In this document: positions 8,337-17,124 of the stretch, in pieces | Numbering within the stretch: position 1 is the stretch's first letter | Layout: each line of letters opens with the position of its first letter | From: Rhodopseudomonas sp. | GTDB lineage: Bacteria > Pseudomonadota > Alphaproteobacteria > Rhizobiales > Xanthobacteraceae | Direction of reading: 5' to 3' | Length of the DNA: 64,000 bases | Assembly: GCF_013377015.1 (NCBI RefSeq) | Contig: NZ_JACABA010000002.1 | Span: 765,112-829,111 of the forward strand | Position numbers and translations under genes: made by a program | Notes under the pieces: model-generated | Seen by the model: the letters and a program-made list of their open reading frames with translations, nothing else | Databases searched by the model: none | Told to the model about the DNA's origin: nothing

Positions 8337-9299
8337 ATGTCCGATCGCTTCGCATCCGGCTGGCAGCCCGCAACGCGCTATCCCGACCCAGCGATCGAAG
8401 CACTCGATCCGCGGTTTGAAAAATACTGGCTGAAGCTGTCGGCCATCGAGCGCCTCGCCACCGGCTTACGCTGGGCCGAGGGTCCGGTCTGGTTCGGCGA
8501 CGGCCGCTATCTGCTGTGGAGCGACATTCCCAACAACCGGATCATGAAATGGGAAGAAGAAACCGGCGCGGTCAGCGTGTTCCGCAAGCCGTCGAATTTC
8601 GCCAACGGTCACACCCGCGACCGCGCCGGCCGGCTCGTGACCTGCGAACATGGCGGCCGCCGCGTCACCCGCACCGAATATGACGGCTCGATCACGGTGC
8701 TGATCGACTCGCTCGACGGCAAGCGGCTGAATTCGCCAAACGACGTGGTGGTGAAATCCGACGGCTCGATCTGGTTCACCGATCCAACCTTCGGCCTGCT
8801 CGGCAATTACGAAGGCACCAAGGCGGAGTCCGAGATCGACGCCAATGTCTACCGGATCGACGGCGCAACCGGCGCGGCCACGATCGTCGCCGCGGGCGTG
8901 CTCGGCCCGAACGGGCTGTGCTTCTCACCCGATGAGAGCATGCTCTACATCGTGGAATCGCGCGGCGTGCCGAACCGCAAAATTCTGGCCTATGACGTCG
9001 CTCCCGGCGGCCAGACGCTCCTCAACAAGCGCGTGCTGATCGACGCCGGCCCCGGCACGCCGGACGGCATGCGCTGCGACATCGATGGCAATCTCTGGTG
9101 CGGCTGGGGCATGGGCGACGCCGCGCTCGACGGCGTGATGGTGTTCGCGCCGGACTGCGCGCCGATCGGCCGGATCGCGCTGCCGGAACGCTGCGCCAAT
9201 CTCTGCTTCGGTGGACTGAAGCGCAACCGGCTGTTCATGGCCTCGAGCCAGTCGATCTACGCACTCTATGTCAACACCCAGGGCGCGTTTGGCGGATAG
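8337..9299 (+). CDS. SMP-30/gluconolactonase family lactonase
   Basis: This 320-residue beta-propeller protein of the SMP-30/gluconolactonase/LRE family would hydrolyse a sugar lactone to the open acid using a divalent metal. The family segments visible are LRWAEGPVW with the metal-binding Glu, the NSPNDVVV Asn-Asp pair, SIWFTDPTFG, and VLGPNGLCFSPDES near the C-terminal half. The start at 8337 follows AAAGAGAG. It shares a 91-bp divergent promoter region with the uronate-dehydrogenase-like gene, whose predicted product would be a lactone. No signal peptide is seen, so it is cytoplasmic. Confidence 0.88.
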   Translation: MSDRFASGWQPATRYPDPAIEALDPRFEKYWLKLSAIERLATGLRWAEGPVWFGDGRYLLWSDIPNNRIMKWEEETGAVSVFRKPSNFANGHTRDRAGRLVTCEHGGRRVTRTEYDGSITVLIDSLDGKRLNSPNDVVVKSDGSIWFTDPTFGLLGNYEGTKAESEIDANVYRIDGATGAATIVAAGVLGPNGLCFSPDESMLYIVESRGVPNRKILAYDVAPGGQTLLNKRVLIDAGPGTPDGMRCDIDGNLWCGWGMGDAALDGVMVFAPDCAPIGRIALPERCANLCFGGLKRNRLFMASSQSIYALYVNTQGAFGG

Positions 9300-9306
9300 C
9301 GCGAAG

Positions 9307-9411
9307 CTACGCGACCATCGCGGCGACGCAGAGCGCAAAGAAAATGGCGATGGCACCAAAGCCCAAGGTCAAGAACTGCTGGGCGTTGGCGTTGGATATG
9401 CGCGCGTCCAT
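9307..9411 (-). CDS. Small single-span membrane peptide (34 residues)
   Basis: This 34-residue reading frame starts at ATG 9411 with CAGGGGCA a few bases upstream. It encodes a polar N-terminus (MDARISNANAQQF) followed by a hydrophobic stretch of about 20 residues containing LGFGAIAIFFALCVAAM. This is the layout of a small inner-membrane peptide. The same frame is open upstream to 9741, but that part looks non-coding. It lies immediately after the convergent lactonase gene. I do not recognise a named family. Confidence 0.45.
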   Translation of the reverse strand: MDARISNANAQQFLTLGFGAIAIFFALCVAAMVA

Positions 9412-9600
9412 GAATGCCCCTGAGATGCTCGCCGCTAGCGGTTGCGAAATGCCCGCTGGGATAGCCAGACCGCTTCTAGCCAACACCCTCCGGAACGAAT
9501 ACTGGGACGAATACCGGTGCCGGCGGGAACTCACAGGAACGTAGCTGCTTGGGCGCATCTCCTCGTCATTAGGTCCTGCAACGTCCGTAAACGCCGTCGA

Positions 9601-9645
9601 CAAAACGCAAAACGCCGAAGCGGATTGGCATCCACCCCGGCGTTT
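9601..9645 (-). terminator. Probable rho-independent terminator of the aldehyde dehydrogenase gene
   Basis: On the minus strand, arms AAACGCCG and CGGCGTTT (9638-9645 and 9610-9617) form an 8-bp stem with a 20-base loop, followed by TTGCGTTTTG. The hairpin lies about 30 bp after the stop codon of the aldehyde dehydrogenase gene at 9675. The T-run is interrupted, so it may be a weak terminator. Confidence 0.5.
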
Positions 9646-9674
9646 GAAGTTGATAAGAAACGTAGCTTTCGCGG

Positions 9675-11105
9675 CTACGCGGCGTTGAAGCCAGCGATCG
9701 CCTTGACCTCGAGAAACTCCTCGAAGCCGTATTTGCCCCATTCGCGGCCGTTGCCGGATTGCTTGTAGCCGCCGAACGGCGCGGTGCGTTCGTTCGGCGC
9801 GCCTTGCAGGTTGATGTTGCCGGCGCGGATCTGGCGGCCGACCTTGCGGGCGCGCTCGACGGTGCCAGCCGAGACGTAACCGGCCAGACCATAAGGCGTG
9901 TCGTTAGCGATCTTCACCGCCTCGGCTTCGTCCTTGGCGCCCATGATCACCAGCACCGGCCCGAAGATTTCCTCGCGCGCGATGGTCATGTTGTCGGTGA
10001 CGTCGGCAAAGATGGTCGGGCGGACGTAGAAGCCCTTGTTGACGCCCTCCGGCAGGCCGGGGCCGCCGGCCACCAGCGTGGCGCCTTCCTCGATGCCCTT
10101 CTGGATCAGGCCCTGGATCTTGTCCCACTGGCCGCGATTGACCACCGGTCCGATCGTGGTGCCTTCGGCGCGCGGATCGCCCGCCTTGGTCTTGTCGGCG
10201 ACGCCCTTGGCGATGGCGGCGACTTCCTTCATCTTCGCCAGCGGCACGATCATCCGGCTCGGCGCGTTGCACGACTGTCCGGAATTGTTGAACATGTGCA
10301 TCACGCCGCCGGCGACCGCCTTCTGCAGATCGGCGTCGTCGAGGATCACGTTCGGCGACTTGCCGCCGAGTTCCTGACTGACGCGCTTCACCGTCGGCGC
10401 CGCGCGCTTGGCGACGTCGATGCCGGCGCGGGTGGAGCCGGTGAACGAGATCATGTCGATGTCGGGATGCTCGCTCATCGCGGCGCCGACCTCAGGGCCG
10501 AGACCATTGATCAGGTTGAACACGCCCTTCGGCACGCCGGCCTCATGCAGGATCTCGGCGAAGATCAGCGCCGAGGTCGGAGTGAATTCGCTCGGCTTCA
10601 GGATCATGGTGCAGCCGGCGGCGATCGCCGGCGCGACCTTGCAGGCGATCTGGTTCAGCGGCCAGTTCCACGGGGTGATCATGCCGATCACGCCGACCGG
10701 TTCGCGCACCACCATCGCGGAACCCATCGGCTCCTCGAAGTGATAATTCTTCAGCACTTCGAGCGTCGACATGATGTGGCCGAGGCCGGCTCCGGCCTGC
10801 ATCTTCTCGGCCATCGGCAGCGGCGCGCCCATCTCGTCCGACACCGCGGCGCCGATTTCCTTCATCCTGGTCTTGTAGACCGCGATGATCTTCTCCAGCA
10901 GCGCGACGCGCTCCTCGCGCGTGGTCTGCGAAAACGTCTCGAAGGCGCGACGCGCGGCGGCGACCGCCTTGTCGACGTCGGCCTTGGAACCCAGCGCAAC
11001 CTCATACATCGCCTCTTCGGTCGCGGGATTGACGACCGGCGTCGACTTCTTGACGACCGGATCGACCCAGGCGCCGTCGATGTAGAATTGCATGCGGTTG
11101 ACCAT
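9675..11105 (-). CDS. NAD(P)-dependent aldehyde dehydrogenase
   Basis: This 476-residue member of the aldehyde dehydrogenase superfamily oxidises an aldehyde to the acid. The oxyanion Asn147 is in TPWNWP, the general base Glu245 in QELGGKSP and the nucleophile Cys279 in SGQSCNAPS. The C-terminal TPYGLAGYV is also typical. The start at 11105 is preceded by AAAGAGG. It lies beside the sugar-acid genes, but separately transcribed; a role in oxidising a semialdehyde from that pathway is possible and not shown. The specificity is unknown. Confidence 0.92.
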   Translation of the reverse strand: MVNRMQFYIDGAWVDPVVKKSTPVVNPATEEAMYEVALGSKADVDKAVAAARRAFETFSQTTREERVALLEKIIAVYKTRMKEIGAAVSDEMGAPLPMAEKMQAGAGLGHIMSTLEVLKNYHFEEPMGSAMVVREPVGVIGMITPWNWPLNQIACKVAPAIAAGCTMILKPSEFTPTSALIFAEILHEAGVPKGVFNLINGLGPEVGAAMSEHPDIDMISFTGSTRAGIDVAKRAAPTVKRVSQELGGKSPNVILDDADLQKAVAGGVMHMFNNSGQSCNAPSRMIVPLAKMKEVAAIAKGVADKTKAGDPRAEGTTIGPVVNRGQWDKIQGLIQKGIEEGATLVAGGPGLPEGVNKGFYVRPTIFADVTDNMTIAREEIFGPVLVIMGAKDEAEAVKIANDTPYGLAGYVSAGTVERARKVGRQIRAGNINLQGAPNERTAPFGGYKQSGNGREWGKYGFEEFLEVKAIAGFNAA

Positions 11106-11334
11106 CGTGAACCTCTTTGATTGCGGGTGGTTTGATCTGTTGAGATGGGAGACGTCGGCGGATGCAGCGTCCGGCGGGCACTGTCGCACGAAAGCCCCCG
11201 ACGCGAAAGGCTCTGGAACGATGCACGATGCGGGGCCGCGGCGGGCGCGGCGTGGGGGACGGCTCATGCGTGATGCGAAACCGCGATCACCGCCGCCGTC
11301 ATTTTGCGCCGCACCACGCGGGCGCCGGACTGGC

Positions 11335-13224
11335 CTAGCCGGCCTGCGCCACCGGCACGACGTCTTCGGCGATTCCGGTCGTGACGTCGCGATAATGCGC
11401 GATCGGCTGCGGCCGTCCGATCAGATAGCCCTGCACTTCGTCGCAACCGGCGCGGGCAAGAAAGCCGAGCTGACCGCGCGTTTCAACGCCTTCGGCGATC
11501 ACCGGCAGATTGAGCGTGCGGCTGAGGCCCAGCACCGCCTCGACAATGGCGGCGGAGTCAGCATTGGTCTCCAGCTTGGAAATGAAGGCCTGGTCGATCT
11601 TGATCTTGTCGAACGGGAACGACTGCAGATAGGACAGCGACGAATAGCCGGCGCCGAAATCGTCCATCGCCACCCGGACGCCGAGATTCTGGATCCGGCG
11701 CAGGATCGCCACCGCCCCGGCGAAATCGTCGATCAGCACGCCTTCGGTGATTTCGACTTCCAGCCGGGACGCCGCAAGACCGGTCTCGAGCAGCACCGAC
11801 AGGATCAGCGCCGGCACATCGAGGCGCCGGAAGTCGAGCGGCGAGAAATTGATGGCGATTCCCAGCGGATTCGGCCACGACGCCGCCTCGCGGCAGACGC
11901 TGCGCAATACCCATTCGTCGATCGCGCCGATCAGTCCGGTCTCTTCCGCCAGCGGAATGAAGATCGCCGGCGACACCATGCCGCGCACCGGATGATGCCA
12001 ACGCAGCAAGGCTTCGAATCCGACGATGCGGCCCTGCGCGGTCGCCTGCGGCTGATAATAGATCTCGAACTCTTCATTGACGAGGGCGACGGCGAGCTCG
12101 CGTTGCAAGGCCCGCCGCTCCCGGATCTGCGAATCCATCGCCGCCTCGAATAGGCAGATGGTGCCCCGCTTCTCGAGTTTGGCGCGGTACAGGGCGATGT
12201 CCGCATGGGCGATCAGCGTTTCGATCTCGTCGCCATCGCGCGGGAAAATGCTGACGCCAGCCGTACAGCCGACGCGGATCACCTGACCGTCGACATCGAA
12301 TTCAGTATCGCAGATCGCAGCCAGCTGGTCGCAGATATCCTGCGCCGGGTCGTCGCCGCGTTGGGGAGTCGTCACGATCGAAAACTCGTCGCCGCCGGGT
12401 CGTGCCAGGTAGCCCCAGTGACAGGTCTCGCTGAGCCGCCGCGCCATTTCGGCCAGTACCGTGTCTCCGGCGGACTGGCCGAACACGTCGTTGATCTCCT
12501 TGAAGCGGTCGATGCCGAGACGGATCACCGCAAAGCTGGCGGCCTGCTGCTTGGCCAGCTCCAGGCACTCGGCAATCCGGTGATTGAAGGCCGCGCGATT
12601 GGGCAGGCCGGTCGCGAGATCGTGCAGGGCCAGATAGGCGAACCGCGCCTCTGCCTGTTTCTGGTCGGTCACGTCCTCATGCTTGCCGATCCAGCCGCCA
12701 TTCGGCATCGGCCGCAGCGTGACGTTGATGTGCCGTCCGTCCTGCAATTCGATGATCAGACTCGACGGGCTGCCACTCACGATGGCGCTCTGCATCTCCG
12801 CCAGTTGCCGGCCATCGGTGATGCTGTTGCCGGCCGAGCGCGCAATCTCCAGCGCCTCCTCGAATGTGCAGCCGGCAACGGCCTGTCCGGGCGGAATCAT
12901 GTAGATGTCGAGCAGCCGCTCGTTCCACAATTGCAGCCGGCCGTCGGGCCCGAACATGCAGATGCCCTGCGGGTCGCCGTTGATCAGCGCCTGCAGCTGC
13001 ATGCCGCGCTCGTCGAAACTGCGGCGGTTGCGGCTGTCGGCAACATTGCCGAGCCACGCCACCGCGGCCACGGCCGTCGACCAGATTCCGCGCGCGGCGC
13101 CGATTTGCGCGCGCGCCTTCTGAAACAGCCAGTACGTCGTCCAGCCGGCCAGCAGGCACACCGCGCCCGCAAGCGACAGCAGCCAAAGGTCGGCAGGCTC
13201 CGGACCGTTCAAAATTCCAGTCAT
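11335..13224 (-). CDS. Membrane-anchored PAS-GGDEF-EAL cyclic-di-GMP protein
   Basis: This 629-residue protein begins with a hydrophobic segment at about residues 14-34. A PAS-like domain follows at about 75-185, then a GGDEF domain with an intact GGDEF at 277-281 and an EAL domain with EAL at 404-406. The EAL metal-site motifs DDFGAGYSS and AEGVET are retained, so both cyclase and phosphodiesterase activity are chemically possible. It would control the cyclic-di-GMP level at the membrane. The ATG at 13224 is preferred to an in-frame TTG at 13278, which has no clear ribosome binding site. No partner regulator is adjacent. Confidence 0.93.
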   Translation of the reverse strand: MTGILNGPEPADLWLLSLAGAVCLLAGWTTYWLFQKARAQIGAARGIWSTAVAAVAWLGNVADSRNRRSFDERGMQLQALINGDPQGICMFGPDGRLQLWNERLLDIYMIPPGQAVAGCTFEEALEIARSAGNSITDGRQLAEMQSAIVSGSPSSLIIELQDGRHINVTLRPMPNGGWIGKHEDVTDQKQAEARFAYLALHDLATGLPNRAAFNHRIAECLELAKQQAASFAVIRLGIDRFKEINDVFGQSAGDTVLAEMARRLSETCHWGYLARPGGDEFSIVTTPQRGDDPAQDICDQLAAICDTEFDVDGQVIRVGCTAGVSIFPRDGDEIETLIAHADIALYRAKLEKRGTICLFEAAMDSQIRERRALQRELAVALVNEEFEIYYQPQATAQGRIVGFEALLRWHHPVRGMVSPAIFIPLAEETGLIGAIDEWVLRSVCREAASWPNPLGIAINFSPLDFRRLDVPALILSVLLETGLAASRLEVEITEGVLIDDFAGAVAILRRIQNLGVRVAMDDFGAGYSSLSYLQSFPFDKIKIDQAFISKLETNADSAAIVEAVLGLSRTLNLPVIAEGVETRGQLGFLARAGCDEVQGYLIGRPQPIAHYRDVTTGIAEDVVPVAQAG

Positions 13225-13615
13225 GGCAATTCCAGCAGTTCGATCGACTGGTAGCTGTAACAGTACGGCTTTGCTCAATGCTTAAGGACCGGGTGGGGCT
13301 TTCAGCAACAAATAGACAAAAAACTAACCCAGGTAGTATTACGGGGCGACCTGCAGATCGTTGCCGGCAGCCGGCGCGCGGCGCCGCGTTTGATCAATCG
13401 CCGCAGCGGTGAACGTCAGCGCCGTCCCGGACGGGGCAGACCCCATCGATCGCGGTGCATCGCCGCGCGCCGCGCCGGTCGGTGCTGGTAACTGTCGATT
13501 AATGTACTTCGATGACGCCGGGCGCCGCTCGCACGTCGATCGGTCCGGGACCCGACGCCAATCATTGACTTCCGCTGCGGCGAAATCGGCTCGCAGGGAA
13601 GGATAGCGCAGATTT
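13225..13615. other. Intergenic region, no gene seen
   Basis: This stretch of about 390 bp separates the start of the GGDEF/EAL gene from the stop of the EamA gene. It contains an AT-richer segment at about 13309-13340, which may hold the promoter of the GGDEF/EAL gene, and a GC palindrome near 13365-13386. Open frames here have no recognisable family or ribosome binding site. Confidence 0.5.
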
Positions 13616-14569
13616 TCAGGCGCCCGGATTGGGCTCGGCCGGGATCGGAGGCTGCTGGCGGCGGCTGTGCTCGCGATGCGCCGTATAGATGCCGCTGGCG
13701 ACGATGATCGCGGCGCCGACGAAGGTCCACAGATCGGGGATCTCGGTAAACACCAAGAATCCCAGAATCGAGGCCCACACCAGCTGGCTGTAGGAGAACG
13801 GCGCCAGCACCGAGGCGTCGGCATAGCGAAACGCCAGCACCACCAGCCATTGGCCTGTGGTGGATGCGACGCCAATGGCGACGCCGATCACGACGTCGCG
13901 CCAGGTCGGCGCCACCCAGACCAGCGGCGCCAGCGCGCTCAGCAGCAGGAAACCGACCAGCGCCGAAAACGCCATGGTGGTGATGGCGCGGTCGGCACCG
14001 CTGATCATCCGGGTCATGATCAGCGTGAACGCCCAGCTCAGCGCCGACAGGATCGGGAAAATCGCCGCCTGATTGAACGCTGCGGTGCCCGGCCGCACCA
14101 CGATCAGGACGCCGATCAGGCCGACCAGCGTCGCCACCCAGCGCCGGACACCGACCTTCTCTCTCAACAGAACAATCGATAGCGCGGTGACGAACAACGG
14201 CGCCACGAAGGAGGTCGCGGAGGCGGCCGCGATCGGCAGATAGCGCAGCCCGGAGATGAAGAAGATCGAAGCCAGCACCAGCGCCAGCCCGCGCAGCGCT
14301 TGCAGCCCCGGCCGGGTCGAGCGCAACACCGTCGATGGCCGCCGCGACGTCGCCACCACCGGAACGAGGATCAGCAGAAACACCAGAAACCGGATCCAGG
14401 CGATCTCGAGCGCCGGCAGCGTCAGCGACAGGTATTTCGCCAGCGCATCCGAGCAGGCCAGAAACACCGTCGAGCCGATGATCAGCGCGATGCCGCGCAG
14501 CGGATGATCGGTGTGGCGGTGGGTCGGGCCGCGACGGGCGTCAGTCGAGGATGGCGAAGTGGTGGTCAA
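13616..14569 (-). CDS. EamA/DMT-superfamily membrane transporter
   Basis: This protein of about 317 residues has ten predicted membrane spans arranged as two EamA repeats. The first repeat holds LIIGSTVFLACSDALAKY and later spans; the second begins near FPILSALSWAFTLIM. The drug/metabolite transporter superfamily exports small metabolites such as amino acids. The start is uncertain. A TTG at 14569 with GGCGGA upstream fits the family length, while the frame is open to 14668. A Pro/Ser-rich polar N-terminus precedes the first span. The substrate is unknown. Confidence 0.85.
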   Translation of the reverse strand: MTTTSPSSTDARRGPTHRHTDHPLRGIALIIGSTVFLACSDALAKYLSLTLPALEIAWIRFLVFLLILVPVVATSRRPSTVLRSTRPGLQALRGLALVLASIFFISGLRYLPIAAASATSFVAPLFVTALSIVLLREKVGVRRWVATLVGLIGVLIVVRPGTAAFNQAAIFPILSALSWAFTLIMTRMISGADRAITTMAFSALVGFLLLSALAPLVWVAPTWRDVVIGVAIGVASTTGQWLVVLAFRYADASVLAPFSYSQLVWASILGFLVFTEIPDLWTFVGAAIIVASGIYTAHREHSRRQQPPIPAEPNPGA

Positions 14570-14734
14570 CGGTCCGCCGGAGCTTGGAGGTGGGGAATCG
14601 GCTCCCCGACAACGGCAAAGCCTGCTCAAATATCGTCTGACCAAACGATGTTCACGGCAAACTCGCAAGGCCGGAAAACAGGACTCGGATATGCGCCGTC
14701 CGCCCGCGACAGCGTGACGCGTTCGTAACCCGCC

Positions 14735-15646
14735 TCAGGCGTGCTCGGCGGCCGGCAGCATCGGCTTCGGCGCAGTACCCTTCCCCGGCTTCAGGCGGAA
14801 CTCATAGGTCATCAGATGCCACGGCCCGGACGCTGGCTGGCCATCCGGCATGGTTGCATCGTTGCGGACCTCGATTTTCGAAATCAGCTCGTCCTTGACC
14901 CCGAACACCACGTCGGAATCCAGATATTTGTCGCCCTCGATGAAGACATGGGTGATCAGCGGCTCGTAGCCCGGCGCGTTGACCAGGAAATGCACATGGG
15001 CCGGCCGCATCGGGTGCCGCCTGGTTTCCAGGATCAATTCTCCGACCGGTCCGTCGATCGGAATCGGGTAGCTGCACGGCAGAATGGTGCGGAAGAAGAA
15101 CCGGCCGTCGGCGTCCGTGATGAAGCGCGCCCGCAGCGACGGGCCCGCGGTCTCGTAGGACGGCTTCTGCGAATCATAGAAACCCTCATCGTCGGCGTGC
15201 CAGATATCGACCGGGACGCCGGCCAGCGGCTTGCCGGCAAGATCGGTGACGCGGCTTTGCACGAACATCCGTTCACCTTCGATATTCGCCGAGATATCGG
15301 TGCCGTGCGGCATCGGCTTGTGCTCGCCGACATAGAACGGCCCGAGCACCGTGGTCTGGGTGGCGCCCTCGCGCTCGCGATGGTTGACCGCGTCGACCAG
15401 CATTGAGACCCCCAGCACATCCGACAGCAGGATGAACTCCTGCCGGCTCGAGGTGCATTTCTGCCCGGTCCGGGTCAGAAAATCGATTCCCTGCTCCCAC
15501 TCCCCAAAGGTCAAATCGGTCCGCCGCACGAAATCGTGTAGCGACCGCACCAACTCGCTCATCAGGAATTTCAGCCGCGGATTCGGCGTTTCCTCAAAGC
15601 TCTTGATGACTGCGGCGGTGAGCTCGGTTTCGTCGAATTGGGGCAT
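14735..15646 (-). CDS. Intradiol ring-cleavage dioxygenase, hydroxyquinol 1,2-dioxygenase-like
   Basis: This 303-residue non-haem iron(III) dioxygenase would cleave a catechol or hydroxyquinol between the two hydroxyls to give a muconate or maleylacetate. The four iron ligands are visible as Tyr157 (DEGFYD), Tyr193 (PCSYPIP), His217 and His219 (RPAHVHF). The helical N-terminal dimerisation domain (residues 1-100) is complete. The overall form resembles hydroxyquinol 1,2-dioxygenases more than protocatechuate enzymes. No maleylacetate reductase or muconate cycloisomerase is adjacent, so the gene appears isolated. The start at 15646 has AGGA upstream. Confidence 0.87.
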   Translation of the reverse strand: MPQFDETELTAAVIKSFEETPNPRLKFLMSELVRSLHDFVRRTDLTFGEWEQGIDFLTRTGQKCTSSRQEFILLSDVLGVSMLVDAVNHREREGATQTTVLGPFYVGEHKPMPHGTDISANIEGERMFVQSRVTDLAGKPLAGVPVDIWHADDEGFYDSQKPSYETAGPSLRARFITDADGRFFFRTILPCSYPIPIDGPVGELILETRRHPMRPAHVHFLVNAPGYEPLITHVFIEGDKYLDSDVVFGVKDELISKIEVRNDATMPDGQPASGPWHLMTYEFRLKPGKGTAPKPMLPAAEHA

Positions 15647-15867
15647 CGGCTGGTCCTGTTCAGGTTGGCGGCGGAGGCTACACCAAGCCTTGCTGGATGA
15701 TAAGCGCCGGCGCCGCGAGGCGGCCCCCGCGGGCGATCAACATTCGGTTCCTCAACCCGATAGAACGGCGCAAGATTTTCCGCTATCAGAATTCCGGATC
15801 GGCGACGCTGTTCTTGCAGCGGTCTCGCCGGAATCGACGATCATTGCGAAGTCATGGAGTGTCTCGA

Positions 15868-17121
15868 ATGCCGGCCCCCGCTCTGCTCCCCACCTCCGCG
15901 CCCGCGGCGACCGCCGGCATGTCCGAGACCGCGTTGCGCCGGATCGATGATCATCTGAAGCGCGTCTATCTCGATTCCGGCCGCTACGCCGGCACCCAGA
16001 CCCTGGTCTGGCGCCGCGGCCAGATCGTCCACAGCGCGGTGCAGGGCTTCGCCGACGTCGAGCGCAAGGTTCCGGTGAAGGACGACACCGTCTTCCGAAT
16101 CTATTCGATGACCAAGCCGATCACCTCGGTGGCGTTCATGATGCTGTTCGAAGAGGGCCGCGTGGCGCTCGACGAGCCGGTGGCGAAATACATTCCGGAA
16201 TGGGCCAATCTCGGCGTGTTCCAGGCCGGCATCGCGCCGAATTTCCTCACCAGGCCGCCGGCGCGGCCGATGCAGATCGTTGATCTGCTGCGGCACACTT
16301 CCGGCCTGACCTACGGTTTCCAGAACCGCACCAATGTCGACCTCGCCTATCGCGACAAGAAGATCGGTGAGTTCGAACTCGCGGGTACGCTGGACACCAT
16401 GATCTCCGATCTCGCCAAGATTCCGCTGGAATTCTCGCCCGGCGAGGCCTGGAATTACTCCGTCGCCACCGACGTGCTCGGCTATCTGATCGGCAAGATC
16501 AGCGGCATTTCGTTCGAACAGTTCGTGCACCAGCGCATCCTCGATCCGCTCGGCATGACCGACACCGATTTCTTCGTGCCGAAAGACAAGGCGCATCGGC
16601 TGGCGGCCTGCTACGCCGCCGACGGCAAGGGCGGCTTCACGCTGTATGACGATCCCGCCACCAGCTCGTATCTCGCACCGCCGTCCTTCATCTCCGGCGG
16701 CGGCGGGCTGCTTTCGACCGCCAAGGACTATTTGACCTTCTGCCGTGCGCTGCTGAATCGCGGCGAACTCGACGGCGTCCGGCTGATCGGGCCAAAAACG
16801 CTGGCGTTGATGACGACAAATCATCTTCCCGGCGGCCGCGACCTCACCGAGCTGTCGAAGTCGATGTTCAGCGAAGCCACCAATGCCGGGATCGGCTTCG
16901 GCCTCGGTTTCGCGGTGACGATGAACCCGGCGCTGGCGCTGTTGCCCGGCAGCACCGGCGAATTCTACTGGGGCGGCGCCGCCTCGACCGCATTCTGGAT
17001 CGATCCCGCCGAGGATCTGATCGCGATCTTCATGACGCAGCTGATCCCGTCGAGCAGCTACCCTGTCCGGCGCGAGCTCCGGACTCTCATTTACGGGGCG
17101 ATCGACGACAGCAATCTGTAG
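15868..17121 (+). CDS. Serine hydrolase, class C beta-lactamase / esterase family
   Basis: This 417-residue paralogue of the protein at 288-1511 carries SMTK (Ser80, Lys83), the Tyr motif in WNYSVATD and the C-terminal IGFGLGF segment. The shared SGGGGLLST block is also clear. It has no signal peptide and is probably an intracellular esterase or amidase. The ATG at 15868 is chosen because GGAG lies upstream and homology to the paralogue begins soon after; the frame is open to 15697. It converges on the acyl-CoA synthetase gene at 17125 with only 3 bp between the stop codons. Confidence 0.85.
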   Translation: MPAPALLPTSAPAATAGMSETALRRIDDHLKRVYLDSGRYAGTQTLVWRRGQIVHSAVQGFADVERKVPVKDDTVFRIYSMTKPITSVAFMMLFEEGRVALDEPVAKYIPEWANLGVFQAGIAPNFLTRPPARPMQIVDLLRHTSGLTYGFQNRTNVDLAYRDKKIGEFELAGTLDTMISDLAKIPLEFSPGEAWNYSVATDVLGYLIGKISGISFEQFVHQRILDPLGMTDTDFFVPKDKAHRLAACYAADGKGGFTLYDDPATSSYLAPPSFISGGGGLLSTAKDYLTFCRALLNRGELDGVRLIGPKTLALMTTNHLPGGRDLTELSKSMFSEATNAGIGFGLGFAVTMNPALALLPGSTGEFYWGGAASTAFWIDPAEDLIAIFMTQLIPSSSYPVRRELRTLIYGAIDDSNL

Positions 17122-17124
17122 CGG

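Noticed and set aside
13225-13278. TTG start at 13278 for the GGDEF/EAL gene.
   Set aside because: The ATG at 13224 gives a normal membrane-anchored N-terminus and a better ribosome binding site.
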